Part shown: positions 1 through 5,814 of the stretch, in pieces
Layout: every line of letters starts with the position of its first letter
How positions within the stretch are numbered: the stretch's first letter is position 1
Assembly (NCBI GenBank): GCA_017632155.1
Contig: JAGBRZ010000173.1
Location: 1 to 9,282, forward strand
Reading direction: 5' to 3'
From: Clostridia bacterium
GTDB lineage: Bacteria; Bacillota_A; Clostridia; Oscillospirales; CAG-272
DNA: 9,282 bases
The notes under the pieces: model-generated
What the model was told of the DNA's origin: nothing
Database searches by the model: none
Seen by the model: only the letters and a program-made list of their open reading frames with translations
Made by a program: the position numbers and the translations under genes

Positions 1-101
1 ACGAGAAACTCCTTGTCCTTGATTTCAAGATTGAAGTCCGAAACAGCGGTAACGCCGCCGGGGTACTTCTTATAGATGTGCTTAAGGGATACACTTGCCA
101 T
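1..101 (-). CDS. Sugar ABC transporter ATP-binding protein, MalK/UgpC/MsmX type (N-terminal fragment)
   Basis: Only the first 33 codons are inside the window; the rest lies beyond base 1. The reading begins MASVSLKHIYKKYPGG and continues with a VSDFNLEIKDKEFLV strand. This is the characteristic opening of the carbohydrate-importer ATPases of the MalK/UgpC/MsmX family (first beta strand, the Tyr that stacks on adenine in the KKYPGG segment, then the strand leading to Walker A). Walker A itself would fall just outside. Such proteins sit on the cytoplasmic face of CUT1 sugar importers and hydrolyse ATP; in Firmicutes one copy often serves several importers and is encoded alone. The ATG at 99-101 is supported by an AAGGAGGA ribosome site at 111-118 with a 9-nt spacer. 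The gene has its own promoter region, separate from tex upstream. Family assignment is firm, but the transported sugar cannot be told. Confidence 0.85.
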   Translation of the reverse strand, partial: MASVSLKHIYKKYPGGVTAVSDFNLEIKDKEFL

Positions 102-169
102 TTATAAAATTCCTCCTTGAATTAACGAGCAAACCGAGCACGCGGTTTAATCTAATTTTTTCTTTATAT

Positions 170-198
170 ATTGTACCAAATTTTCGCGAAAAATGGAA
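170..198 (-). promoter_or_regulatory. Probable extended -10 promoter of the ABC ATPase gene
   Basis: On the minus strand TACAAT (170-175) is preceded directly by TGG, giving an extended -10 element. Seventeen bases upstream is only a weak -35 match, TTCCAT (193-198). Transcription would start near 163, about 60 nt ahead of the start codon. A weak -35 with a TGn -10 is common in Gram-positive promoters and may indicate dependence on an activator or relief from a repressor, given the palindromes next to it. Confidence 0.55.
181..192. promoter_or_regulatory. 12-bp perfect palindrome in the promoter spacer, possible operator
   Basis: TTTTCGCGAAAA is a perfect 12-bp palindrome that lies entirely between the proposed -35 and -10 elements of the ABC ATPase promoter. 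A protein bound here would cover the promoter, as a repressor or a spacer-binding regulator does. No specific regulator family can be named, and a 12-bp palindrome in AT-rich DNA could be chance. Confidence 0.35.
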
Positions 199-227
199 GA
201 TGTTTATTACCCAAAATTTCAAGGTCA

Positions 228-250
228 AATTTGTGCAGTTTGCACAAATT
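228..250. promoter_or_regulatory. 10-bp perfect inverted repeat with 3-bp centre, candidate operator
   Basis: The arm AATTTGTGCA (228-237) is followed by GTT and then its exact complement (241-250). It lies between the end of tex and the ABC ATPase promoter, about 30 bp upstream of the -35 position. Neither strand has a following run of T, so a terminator for tex is less likely than a protein-binding site for a dimeric regulator. A weak tex terminator formed by the same hairpin cannot be fully excluded. Confidence 0.5.
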
Positions 251-330
251 GTGTCTAAATGTTGTGAAAATCGGGCAGTTTATGAATTTTGCGTGACTTT
301 GCGAGGTAAATTAAAATTACTTTTTGAGAA

Positions 331-2493
331 TTACTTCTCTTCCTTGAATCGCATGGTAAGCGCGATTCGGTTGCGCTTAGTGTCGACCTCGAGGACCTGA
401 ACGCGGACGATATCGCCAACGGAAAGCACCTCGGATGGATGCTTGATGAACTTATCGCAGATGCGCGAGATGTGAACAAGTCCGTCCTGATGAACGCCGA
501 TATCAACGAACGCACCGAAGTCGATTACGTTACGTACTGTACCAGTCATAACCATACCGGGCTTGAGCGAATTGATGTCGAGAACGTCATCTCGAAGGAT
601 TGGAGCATCGAAGCTGTCACGAACGTCGCGACCGGGCTTTTCAAGCTCTTCAATGATATCGTTGAGGGTGGGCTCGCCTATGCCGAGTTCTTCGCAAAGC
701 TTCGCCTTGCCCTCCTTTGCAACCTTGCTTCCGAGAAGCTTTACGCCTCCCGTGCGGATCTCGGATTCATCGTAGCCGAACTTATTGAGAAGTCCGCGGG
801 CAGCAGCATATGATTCGGGGTGAACGCCTGTGCAGTCAAGAACCTCGTTTGAGCCCGAAACGCGAAGGAAGCCCGCGCACTGCTCGAAAGCCTTGGCGCC
901 GAGACGCGGAACCTTGAGAAGCTCTGCACGAGATTCAAACTCGCCGTTTTCCTCGCGGTACTTAACGATATTCTTTGCAACGGGAGTGCTGATTCCCGAA
1001 ACGTAGGAAAGAAGCGAATAGGATGCTGTATTGAGGTCGATTCCGACAGAGTTTACGCAATCCTCAACAACGCCAGTAAGCGCACCGTCAAGACGAGCCT
1101 GCTTCATATCGTGCTGATACTGACCGACACCGACGGACTTGGGATCGATCTTCACAAGCTCTGCAAGGGGATCCTGCAGACGGCGGGCGATGGAAACGGC
1201 GGAACGCTGGGTTACGTCGAAATCGGGGAATTCTTCGGCTCCGAGCTTGGAGGCGGAGTAAACAGATGCACCGGCTTCGCTGACCATAATATACTTGCAA
1301 TCAAGTCCGCTGTCGCGGAGAAGACCCGCGATGAAGATCTCGCTTTCCTTGGATGCAGTACCGTTACCGATCGCGATTACGTTTACACCGTACTTGCGGA
1401 TAAGCTTGGTTACGATCTTAGTGCTCTCTTCTATTCTCTGCTGAGGCTTTGTCGGGAAGATAACAGCTGTGTCGATAACCTTACCGGTCCAATCGACAAC
1501 GGCAAGCTTACAGCCGGTACGGTAACCGGGGTCAAATCCCATAACGGTCTTGCCGCGGAGAGGAGGCTGCATGAGAAGATGCTTGAGGTTGTCCGAGAAG
1601 ACCTTGATCGCGCCTTCGGACGCGATATCGGTAAGATCATTTCTGATCTCACGCTCGACGGAGGGAGCAATAAGGCGCTCGTAGCTGTCCTCTACTGCCT
1701 CGGCAACGTAAGCCTTTGCGGGACTTTCGTTTTGCTTGATGAACTTGCGGTAGAGATAGGTCTTGACGATATCGTTGGTCAGTTCGAGAGTGACCTTGAG
1801 GAAATCCTCCTTCTCTCCTCTGTTGATGGCGAGGATACGGTGGGGGAGGATCTTCTTGACCTTCTCGTTGAAGTCGTAATACTGTGCGTAAACCGAATCC
1901 TCTTCCTTTGCGGCTTTGGAAACGATCGCGCCGTGCTCCATTGTGAGAGTTCTCACCGACTTACGGCAGGATGCGTTATCCGAAACGTTCTCGGCGATGA
2001 TGTCCTTTGCTCCCGCAAGAGCGGCTGCGGCATCGGAAACACCCTTTTCTTCGTCAATATACTCTGCAGCGATCTCTTCGATAGGCTTTTCATAGCTTTC
2101 TCTCTGCTCAAAAAGAAGATCGGCAAGGGGCTCAAGTCCGCGCTCGCGAGCGACGGATGCGCGTGTTTTTCTGTGAGGACGGTAGGGGCGGTAAATATCG
2201 TCGATCTCGGTGATCGTCTGCGCCGCATCGATTGCGGCAACGAGCTCTTCGGTGAGCTTGCCCTGAGCGTCAATAAGGTTCTTTACCTCCTCGCGGCGCT
2301 TTGCGATTCCGCGAAGATAAGTGAGTCTGTCAAAAAGGTCACGAAGGATGGTATCGTCAAGCGAGCCGGTCACCTCTTTACGGTAACGCGCGATAAAGGG
2401 GATAGTGTTTCCCTCGTCGATGAGCTCGACGGTCTTGACTACCTGCTCTTCTTTCAGGTTAAATTCCTCTGCAAGGATCTGTTCGATTGTCAT
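331..2493 (-). CDS. tex: Tex family RNA-binding protein (YhgF-like, S1 domain)
   Basis: This 720-residue protein has the full Tex architecture. The N-terminal helical Tex_N region spans roughly 1-190 (opening MTIEQILAEEFNL, with IPFIARYRKE at 31-40 and the YRPYRPHRKTRA motif around 101-112). A YqgF/RNase H-like fold follows at about 315-440 (GFDPGYRTGCKLAVVD from 319). Next are the hallmark GVGQYQHDM at 455-463, helix-hairpin-helix repeats at about 480-560 (SVGIDLNTAS, then VPRLGAKAFEQCAGFLR), and a C-terminal S1 domain at about 645-715 (GTVRNVIDFGAFVDIGVHQDG). Length is normal for the family. Tex proteins are cytoplasmic nucleic-acid-binding factors related to the core of eukaryotic Spt6 and are linked to transcription and RNA metabolism. 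The ATG at 2491-2493 has an AGGAG site 7 nt upstream. The gene starts 28 nt after the rsuA-like stop, so it is the last gene of that operon. No strong terminator follows. Confidence 0.96.
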   Translation of the reverse strand: MTIEQILAEEFNLKEEQVVKTVELIDEGNTIPFIARYRKEVTGSLDDTILRDLFDRLTYLRGIAKRREEVKNLIDAQGKLTEELVAAIDAAQTITEIDDIYRPYRPHRKTRASVARERGLEPLADLLFEQRESYEKPIEEIAAEYIDEEKGVSDAAAALAGAKDIIAENVSDNASCRKSVRTLTMEHGAIVSKAAKEEDSVYAQYYDFNEKVKKILPHRILAINRGEKEDFLKVTLELTNDIVKTYLYRKFIKQNESPAKAYVAEAVEDSYERLIAPSVEREIRNDLTDIASEGAIKVFSDNLKHLLMQPPLRGKTVMGFDPGYRTGCKLAVVDWTGKVIDTAVIFPTKPQQRIEESTKIVTKLIRKYGVNVIAIGNGTASKESEIFIAGLLRDSGLDCKYIMVSEAGASVYSASKLGAEEFPDFDVTQRSAVSIARRLQDPLAELVKIDPKSVGVGQYQHDMKQARLDGALTGVVEDCVNSVGIDLNTASYSLLSYVSGISTPVAKNIVKYREENGEFESRAELLKVPRLGAKAFEQCAGFLRVSGSNEVLDCTGVHPESYAAARGLLNKFGYDESEIRTGGVKLLGSKVAKEGKAKLCEELGIGEPTLNDIIEELEKPGRDVRDSFDAPILRDDVLDINSLKPGMVMTGTVRNVIDFGAFVDIGVHQDGLVHISRICDKFIKHPSEVLSVGDIVRVQVLEVDTKRNRIALTMRFKEEK

Positions 2494-2521
2494 TTATGTT
2501 CTCCTAAAAATAATATACCTT

Positions 2522-3226
2522 TTACTTTGCGGCTTCTGCGAGAAGAGCGATCTCTTCCTCGGTCAGATAGCGCCATTCTCCACGTCCGAGGGATGGATCG
2601 AGAGGCAGCGGACCAAAGCTGATCCTTTCAAGATACGTGATCTTGTTGCCCACCGCGCCAAACATCTGCTTGATCTGGTGATACTTACCCTCGTGGATGG
2701 TTATCTCGCCCTCAAATTCGCCCTCTGCGTGGATTTCACAGGGTTTTGTGAGATAGCCTCCCTCGATATGTACGCCCTCGCAGAGGCGCTTTTCATCGTT
2801 CTCCGAAAGGGGCAATTCACAGCGGTATCTGTAAGATTTCGGAACGTGGCGGGCGGGTGCGAGGAGTCTGTGCGACATTTCTCCGTCGTCGGTCAGTATC
2901 ATCATACCGAGCGTGTATTTATCAAGTCTTCCGCAAGGGTGGACACGCGCGCCGTCTGCGGGCAGAAGCAGGTCTGTGACGACGGGAGCGTTCTTATCCT
3001 CGGTCGCACTGACGTAACCCTCGGGCTTATTGAGCATAATGTAGATATGCTCGCGGTAATTAACACTTTTTCCGCAATACACTATGTTGTCCTTTTCGGG
3101 ATCAACCTGAAGCGCGGGAGTTTTTGCGGGGGTGCCGTTGACGGTAACTCTGCCGCCGCGCACAGCCTTGGAAATTTCACTGCGGCTGGCAAGTCCCGCG
3201 TTTGCTATTAACTTGTCAAGCCTCAT
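2522..3226 (-). CDS. RsuA/RluB/RluE/RluF-family rRNA pseudouridine synthase
   Basis: The 234-residue protein isomerises uridine to pseudouridine in ribosomal RNA. Residues 1-45 form an S4 RNA-binding domain (MRLDKLIANAGLASRSE, with GRVTVNG at 25-31). The catalytic domain follows, with IMLNKPEGYVSA at 63-74, the catalytic loop CGRLDKYTLGMMILTDDG at 98-115 whose Asp102 is the expected nucleophile, and the C-terminal GKYHQIKQMF motif at 180-189. The loop more often reads GRLDKDT and the later motif more often has Arg where Gln187 is found here, so this is a slightly divergent member. The exact target (16S U516-like or a 23S site) cannot be told from the sequence. The ATG at 3224-3226 is chosen because AAGGAGGG lies just upstream; an in-frame TTG at 3268 would lie inside the preceding gene and lacks such a site. 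It is the second gene of the small peptide-rsuA-tex operon. Confidence 0.92.
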   Translation of the reverse strand: MRLDKLIANAGLASRSEISKAVRGGRVTVNGTPAKTPALQVDPEKDNIVYCGKSVNYREHIYIMLNKPEGYVSATEDKNAPVVTDLLLPADGARVHPCGRLDKYTLGMMILTDDGEMSHRLLAPARHVPKSYRYRCELPLSENDEKRLCEGVHIEGGYLTKPCEIHAEGEFEGEITIHEGKYHQIKQMFGAVGNKITYLERISFGPLPLDPSLGRGEWRYLTEEEIALLAEAAK

Positions 3227-3237
3227 AAGATCCCTCC

Positions 3238-3333
3238 TTAAGGGTTGAATGCAATTATCACAGCGCAACCGAATATTAAAACGCCGAGTCCGAACGATAT
3301 CCAGAAATCACGGCGAGCGTAATAGTCCTTCAT
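3238..3333 (-). CDS. 31-residue single-span membrane peptide, unknown function
   Basis: A short frame encodes MKDYYARRDF followed by a hydrophobic stretch at about residues 11-29 that contains three glycines (15, 17, 22) and ends AFNP. The charged, positive N-terminus (Lys2, Arg7, Arg8) suggests that end stays in the cytoplasm. A strong ribosome site, GGAGGT at 3340-3345, lies 6 nt before the ATG. The gene directly follows a near-consensus promoter. Its stop codon merges with the ribosome site of the rsuA-like gene (11 nt between genes), so translation of the two may be coupled. The frame is open further upstream to an ATG at 3447, but that extension runs through a promoter and a terminator hairpin and is not credible. 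I recognise no family; a role as a small membrane protein or as a translated leader is inference. Confidence 0.7.
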   Translation of the reverse strand: MKDYYARRDFWISFGLGVLIFGCAVIIAFNP

Positions 3334-3379
3334 AAAACCACCTCCGCGGTTATTATGGACAAGTTGCGCTAACTTTATT

Positions 3380-3408
3380 ATTATACCACAAAATATGGGA
3401 TTTGTAAA
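3380..3408 (-). promoter_or_regulatory. Strong sigma-A-type promoter of the small peptide-rsuA-tex operon
   Basis: On the minus strand TTTACA (3403-3408), a 17-base spacer and a perfect TATAAT (3380-3385) preceded by TGG form a near-consensus promoter with an extended -10. Transcription would start near 3373, about 40 nt upstream of the peptide start codon. It sits immediately downstream of the terminator of the preceding operon. Confidence 0.88.
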
Positions 3409-3424
3409 GAGTTTTTTGACGAAG

Positions 3425-3452
3425 AAAAGATGCCCGATTTTGAGCATCTTTT
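3425..3452 (-). terminator. Intrinsic terminator of the lipoprotein operon
   Basis: Arms AAAAGATGC (3425-3433) and GCATCTTTT (3444-3452) are exact complements around a 10-nt loop. Read on the minus strand, the second arm ends in TTTT followed by CTTC, 9 nt after the stop of lipoprotein A. Read on the plus strand the stem is followed by T and GTTATT, so it may act both ways, although no plus-strand gene reaches it. Confidence 0.75.
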
Positions 3453-3461
3453 TGTTATTGG

Positions 3462-4301
3462 TTACTCGGCGTATTTTTCATAGTCCATGGGATACCACAG
3501 TGACTCGCCTGTTTCGGGGTTGAAGCGGTAGACTCCGAGAGGAGAGCTGCAATAGAATTCATCTTCATAAAGAACAATCGATGTAATTTGCACCATATAC
3601 CTAAAAATTTCCTCCTCAACGACAGTTTCAACTGTTCCGTCATAATTCAATTTATATATTCCGCACTCGGTGACAAAATATATACATTCTTTTTCTTCGC
3701 AGTTGAGGTAAGCAGTGCATTCGCCTCCAAGCGATGCAATCTCGTTGAATTCAAGCTTATAATCATAACCGGAGCCGTCGCTGATACGTTCAAATTTACA
3801 AATAACCGTATCACAAGAATAATCGGACCTCATAGAAAACGTATCAAGAATTACAAATGCATAGTTGGCGTGCCTGTCGGGTCTGATAATAAAGTGGCAG
3901 TTTTTATCTGACAGTTGCGTCTCCGTTACAGTAGGAGTTCTGTCCTCGGGATATATCAGTTCTTCATGCAGACACCATCTGACCCATCCGCTGAACTCTC
4001 CAAAATCTGTTCCGAGAAGATAGCCGTCGGGGAACATCTCACTTTTTGTGTCCGTTATATCCGCTCTTGCGTTGCTGACAAAAAGCTTGCCGTTTTCAAC
4101 GGATAGCCGACAACTGTAATTATGCCATTTATAGTTTGCCAAAATATAATACGAGCAAAGTTTTTCATCAAATTCGCCCGGTAACATTTTTGTGAGATTT
4201 GGGTAATCCATTGATGTGACCTCAATCGTATTCGGTGCGGAGCATGATGCGAGGGTGAGCAAGGAAACAATTAATAAAAAAGCAATTATTGATTTTTTCA
4301 T
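3462..4301 (-). CDS. Lipoprotein A, uncharacterised, paralogue of lipoprotein B
   Basis: The 279-residue product has a clear lipoprotein signal: MKK, a hydrophobic core at 4-19 and lipobox LASC with Cys20, so it should be lipidated and held on the outer face of the membrane. I recognise no named family. Visible marks are SAPNTIEVTSMDYPNLTKM after the Cys, GEFSGWVRW at 101-109, NCHFII at 134-139, and two similar C-terminal segments, GIYKLNYDGTVETV (214-227) and GVYRFNPETGESL (256-268). The last two resemble beta-propeller blade edges (Gly-x-Tyr then Asn/Asp-x-x-x-Gly), which is suggestive only. It ends WYPMDYEKYAE. The ATG at 4299-4301 has AAGGAG about 7 nt upstream, and lipoprotein B ends 14 nt before it. 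It is the last gene of the operon and is followed by a terminator. Codons are AT-richer than in tex or lacZ. Confidence 0.85.
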   Translation of the reverse strand: MKKSIIAFLLIVSLLTLASCSAPNTIEVTSMDYPNLTKMLPGEFDEKLCSYYILANYKWHNYSCRLSVENGKLFVSNARADITDTKSEMFPDGYLLGTDFGEFSGWVRWCLHEELIYPEDRTPTVTETQLSDKNCHFIIRPDRHANYAFVILDTFSMRSDYSCDTVICKFERISDGSGYDYKLEFNEIASLGGECTAYLNCEEKECIYFVTECGIYKLNYDGTVETVVEEEIFRYMVQITSIVLYEDEFYCSSPLGVYRFNPETGESLWYPMDYEKYAE

Positions 4302-4315
4302 TTCGAACTCCTTAC

Positions 4316-5167
4316 TTAATTTGCATATTTTTCATAGTCCATAGGATACCACAGCGACTCGCCTGTTTCGGGATTGTAGCGGTAGATTCCGCGCGCGGAA
4401 CCGCAGTAGAGTTCGCCTTCGAACTCAACTATGGAGTTAACGCCGATAGTATAAAAATAATCTACCCATACAAGTCTCTCCGCCTTACCGTCAAATGTCA
4501 TTTTTACTATACTCATATCAGTTGCGAAATATATGCATTCGTCTTCCTCAGAAAGATAATACGCAGTCACAGCACCCGAGAATCTTGCGATTTCGGTGCA
4601 AGATATATCATATCCGGCATTGCTGTCATCTTTGTTCCATATCACATCAAAATCATATACTACGGTCTCGCCGGACGTTTCTCCGTCTTTAACGCCGAAA
4701 GTCGGAATTTCGCAAACGATAAAAGCATTGTCGTTGTCTTCTTTGATAATGAAACTGCAATTCTCTTTTGAAAGGAAAATTGATTCAGGGGATTCTCCTT
4801 CCGGATAATGAGAAGTATGATACGGAAACCATCTGACCCAACCGTCAAACTCGCCTATATTTACACCTACTAGATACCCGAAACTGAAGGTTTCCTCTTG
4901 AGTTGTACGAAAGTAATCAACGTTATTTTCGACACACAAGCTGTCATCTTCTACCGTCAGATAGCAGACGCGATAGACGAATTCATCATCCTCAAGCGCC
5001 GCCAATTCCCGCTCTATTTCTTTTTCTTTGTCAAATTCACTCGGCGACATTTTCGTCAGCTTGGGATAATCTTTCGATGTAACCTCGATCGAATTCGGCG
5101 CGGTGCATGAGGTTGTGGGGATCAGCAAGGATAGAACTAATAGAATTACTATTACTGATTTCTTCAT
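4316..5167 (-). CDS. Lipoprotein B, uncharacterised, paralogue of lipoprotein A
   Basis: The 283-residue product starts MKKSVIVILLVLSLL and has a probable lipidation site at Cys21 (PTTSC, a less standard lipobox than in its neighbour). It aligns with lipoprotein A over the whole length: APNSIEVTSKDYPKLTKM after the Cys, GEFDGWVRW at 105-113, NCSFII at 136-141, CIYFATD around 211-217, and a tail from NPETGE to YEKYA that matches A at 18 of 18 residues. The middle is much less alike, and B has an acidic, charged insertion-like stretch at about 45-62. The ATG at 5165-5167 is preferred because AAGGAG lies 9 nt upstream and because this start aligns with the paralogue; the in-frame TTG at 5188 has no good site. 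The first 131 nt overlap the end of the DUF5104-like gene in another frame. Function is unknown; a surface-exposed role is inferred. Confidence 0.85.
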   Translation of the reverse strand: MKKSVIVILLVLSLLIPTTSCTAPNSIEVTSKDYPKLTKMSPSEFDKEKEIERELAALEDDEFVYRVCYLTVEDDSLCVENNVDYFRTTQEETFSFGYLVGVNIGEFDGWVRWFPYHTSHYPEGESPESIFLSKENCSFIIKEDNDNAFIVCEIPTFGVKDGETSGETVVYDFDVIWNKDDSNAGYDISCTEIARFSGAVTAYYLSEEDECIYFATDMSIVKMTFDGKAERLVWVDYFYTIGVNSIVEFEGELYCGSARGIYRYNPETGESLWYPMDYEKYAN

Positions 5168-5696
5168 TTTCAATCTCTCCTTTTTCAATGTTTATTCCGG
5201 GAGTCCAATTTCCGTCACCGCGATAGACAACATCTTTCTGCCAATTCTCCGCATTGATTATATAAATCGACGTAACACCGACATTTTCTTCATCAAAATC
5301 GTCGGTTACACACTCAAGAATAGCGATATGATACTTTCCCACAGTGGTTTCAACTGTAACAGAGTACTGGATTTCTTTGCGTATCTTACCGTATTCAAAT
5401 TCTTCATACGAGGAAATGCCATTATCTGCCGGCTCGGAATACGTAATTATTTCTCCGCCTACAAACTCGATAAAATCCTTTGAAGTATCAAGCAAATCAG
5501 ACTTTTCTGTAAGTACATTATATGAAAAAAGGTAAGCCAACGCCTCTGCATCGTTATCGTTAACTGCGTGTACGATCACCTCAAGCGTTACCACGGCTCT
5601 GCTCTCATCACTTAATGGGTAATCTATCACAGAGCAGGAAACAAAAACAAGCATAATAAAACTAATAGCAATAATCAATATGGTTATTCGCTTCAT
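5037..5696 (-). CDS. DUF5104-like lipoprotein with an out-of-phase C-terminal extension
   Basis: This 219-residue frame opens MKRITILIIAISFIMLVFVSC, a lipoprotein signal with Cys21. The body resembles the DUF5104 lipoproteins of Clostridia: ALAYLFSYNVL at 52-62, FIEFVGGEIITYSE at 75-88, a YSVTVETTVGKYHIAI strand region at 111-126, DEENVGVTSIYIINAE at 135-150 and a closing WTPGINI at 164-170. From memory, that GI-x-I end is where family members finish. Here the frame runs on for about 48 residues, of which the last 43 are encoded inside the signal-peptide region of lipoprotein B in another frame, so the tail is probably not family sequence. The function of the family is unknown. The ATG at 5694-5696 has AAAGGA 8 nt upstream. 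It is the first gene of the lipoprotein operon, behind a leader with a terminator hairpin. Confidence 0.75.
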   Translation of the reverse strand: MKRITILIIAISFIMLVFVSCSVIDYPLSDESRAVVTLEVIVHAVNDNDAEALAYLFSYNVLTEKSDLLDTSKDFIEFVGGEIITYSEPADNGISSYEEFEYGKIRKEIQYSVTVETTVGKYHIAILECVTDDFDEENVGVTSIYIINAENWQKDVVYRGDGNWTPGINIEKGEIENEEISNSNSISSILADPHNLMHRAEFDRGYIERLSQADENVAE

Positions 5697-5715
5697 TGTC
5701 GTTGTCCTTTCAAGT

Positions 5716-5754
5716 AAAAAGCACAAGTATACGGCTGATCCGACATACTTGTGC
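5716..5754 (-). terminator. Leader terminator hairpin upstream of the DUF5104-like gene (candidate attenuator)
   Basis: Arms GCACAAGTAT (5721-5730) and ATACTTGTGC (5745-5754) are exact 10-bp complements. The 14-nt interior adds a CGG/CCG pairing around a 5-nt loop. Read on the minus strand the hairpin is followed at once by five T (5716-5720) and then ACTT, the layout of an intrinsic terminator. It lies about 54 nt downstream of the proposed transcription start and a few bases before the ribosome site of the first lipoprotein gene, so it would stop transcription before any gene unless bypassed. The plus strand has no T-run after the stem, so it is one-directional. Confidence 0.7.
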
Positions 5755-5780
5755 GCTGATATTTCGAAAACTCGTCAGCG
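5754..5780 (-). other. Upstream leader hairpin adjoining the terminator
   Basis: On the minus strand CGCTGA (5775-5780) can pair with TCAGCG (5754-5759), whose last base is also the first base of the terminator stem, so the two hairpins compete at their junction. The TCAGC core occurs again inside the terminator loop and could pair with the same CGCTGA. In addition CCGAC (5789-5793) can pair with GTCGG (5740-5744) inside the loop. These alternatives are compatible with a switchable leader, but no known riboswitch or T-box signature is recognisable. Confidence 0.35.
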
Positions 5781-5814
5781 GTTCGGCTGTCGGGTGTGGG
5801 TGGTTTACAAGGTT

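Noticed and set aside
228..250. CRP/FNR-type site or tex terminator
   Set aside because: The TGTG and CACA half-sites are seven bases apart instead of the eight of the CRP consensus, and neither strand has a T-run after the stem, so neither identity is supported.
95..400. Plus-strand open frame of 101 codons across the gap before the ABC ATPase gene
   Set aside because: It runs through the AT-rich promoter region and into the antisense of the tex 3' end, with no ribosome site and no family resemblance.
1111..2622. Plus-strand open frame of 503 codons antisense to tex
   Set aside because: It overlaps a full-length, motif-complete tex gene; long antisense frames follow from the strong codon bias of such genes. 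The translation shows no recognisable family and no ribosome site was found to support it.
2522..3268. Longer form of the pseudouridine synthase starting at a TTG at 3268
   Set aside because: It would overlap the small-peptide gene and lacks a ribosome site; the S4 domain begins naturally at MRLDKLI with an AAGGAGGG site upstream.
3238..3447. Longer form of the small membrane peptide starting at an ATG at 3447
   Set aside because: The extension would be encoded by the terminator stem and by the -35 and -10 boxes of the operon promoter, upstream of the transcript. The ATG at 3333 has the strong ribosome site.
4316..5188. Longer form of lipoprotein B starting at a TTG at 5188
   Set aside because: The extension MKKERLK is itself encoded by the ribosome site of the ATG start, and the ATG start aligns with the paralogue's signal peptide.
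5037..5726. Longer form of the DUF5104-like protein starting at a TTG at 5726
   Set aside because: The start would lie inside the terminator stem; the ATG at 5696 has AAAGGA at proper spacing and gives a proper lipoprotein signal.
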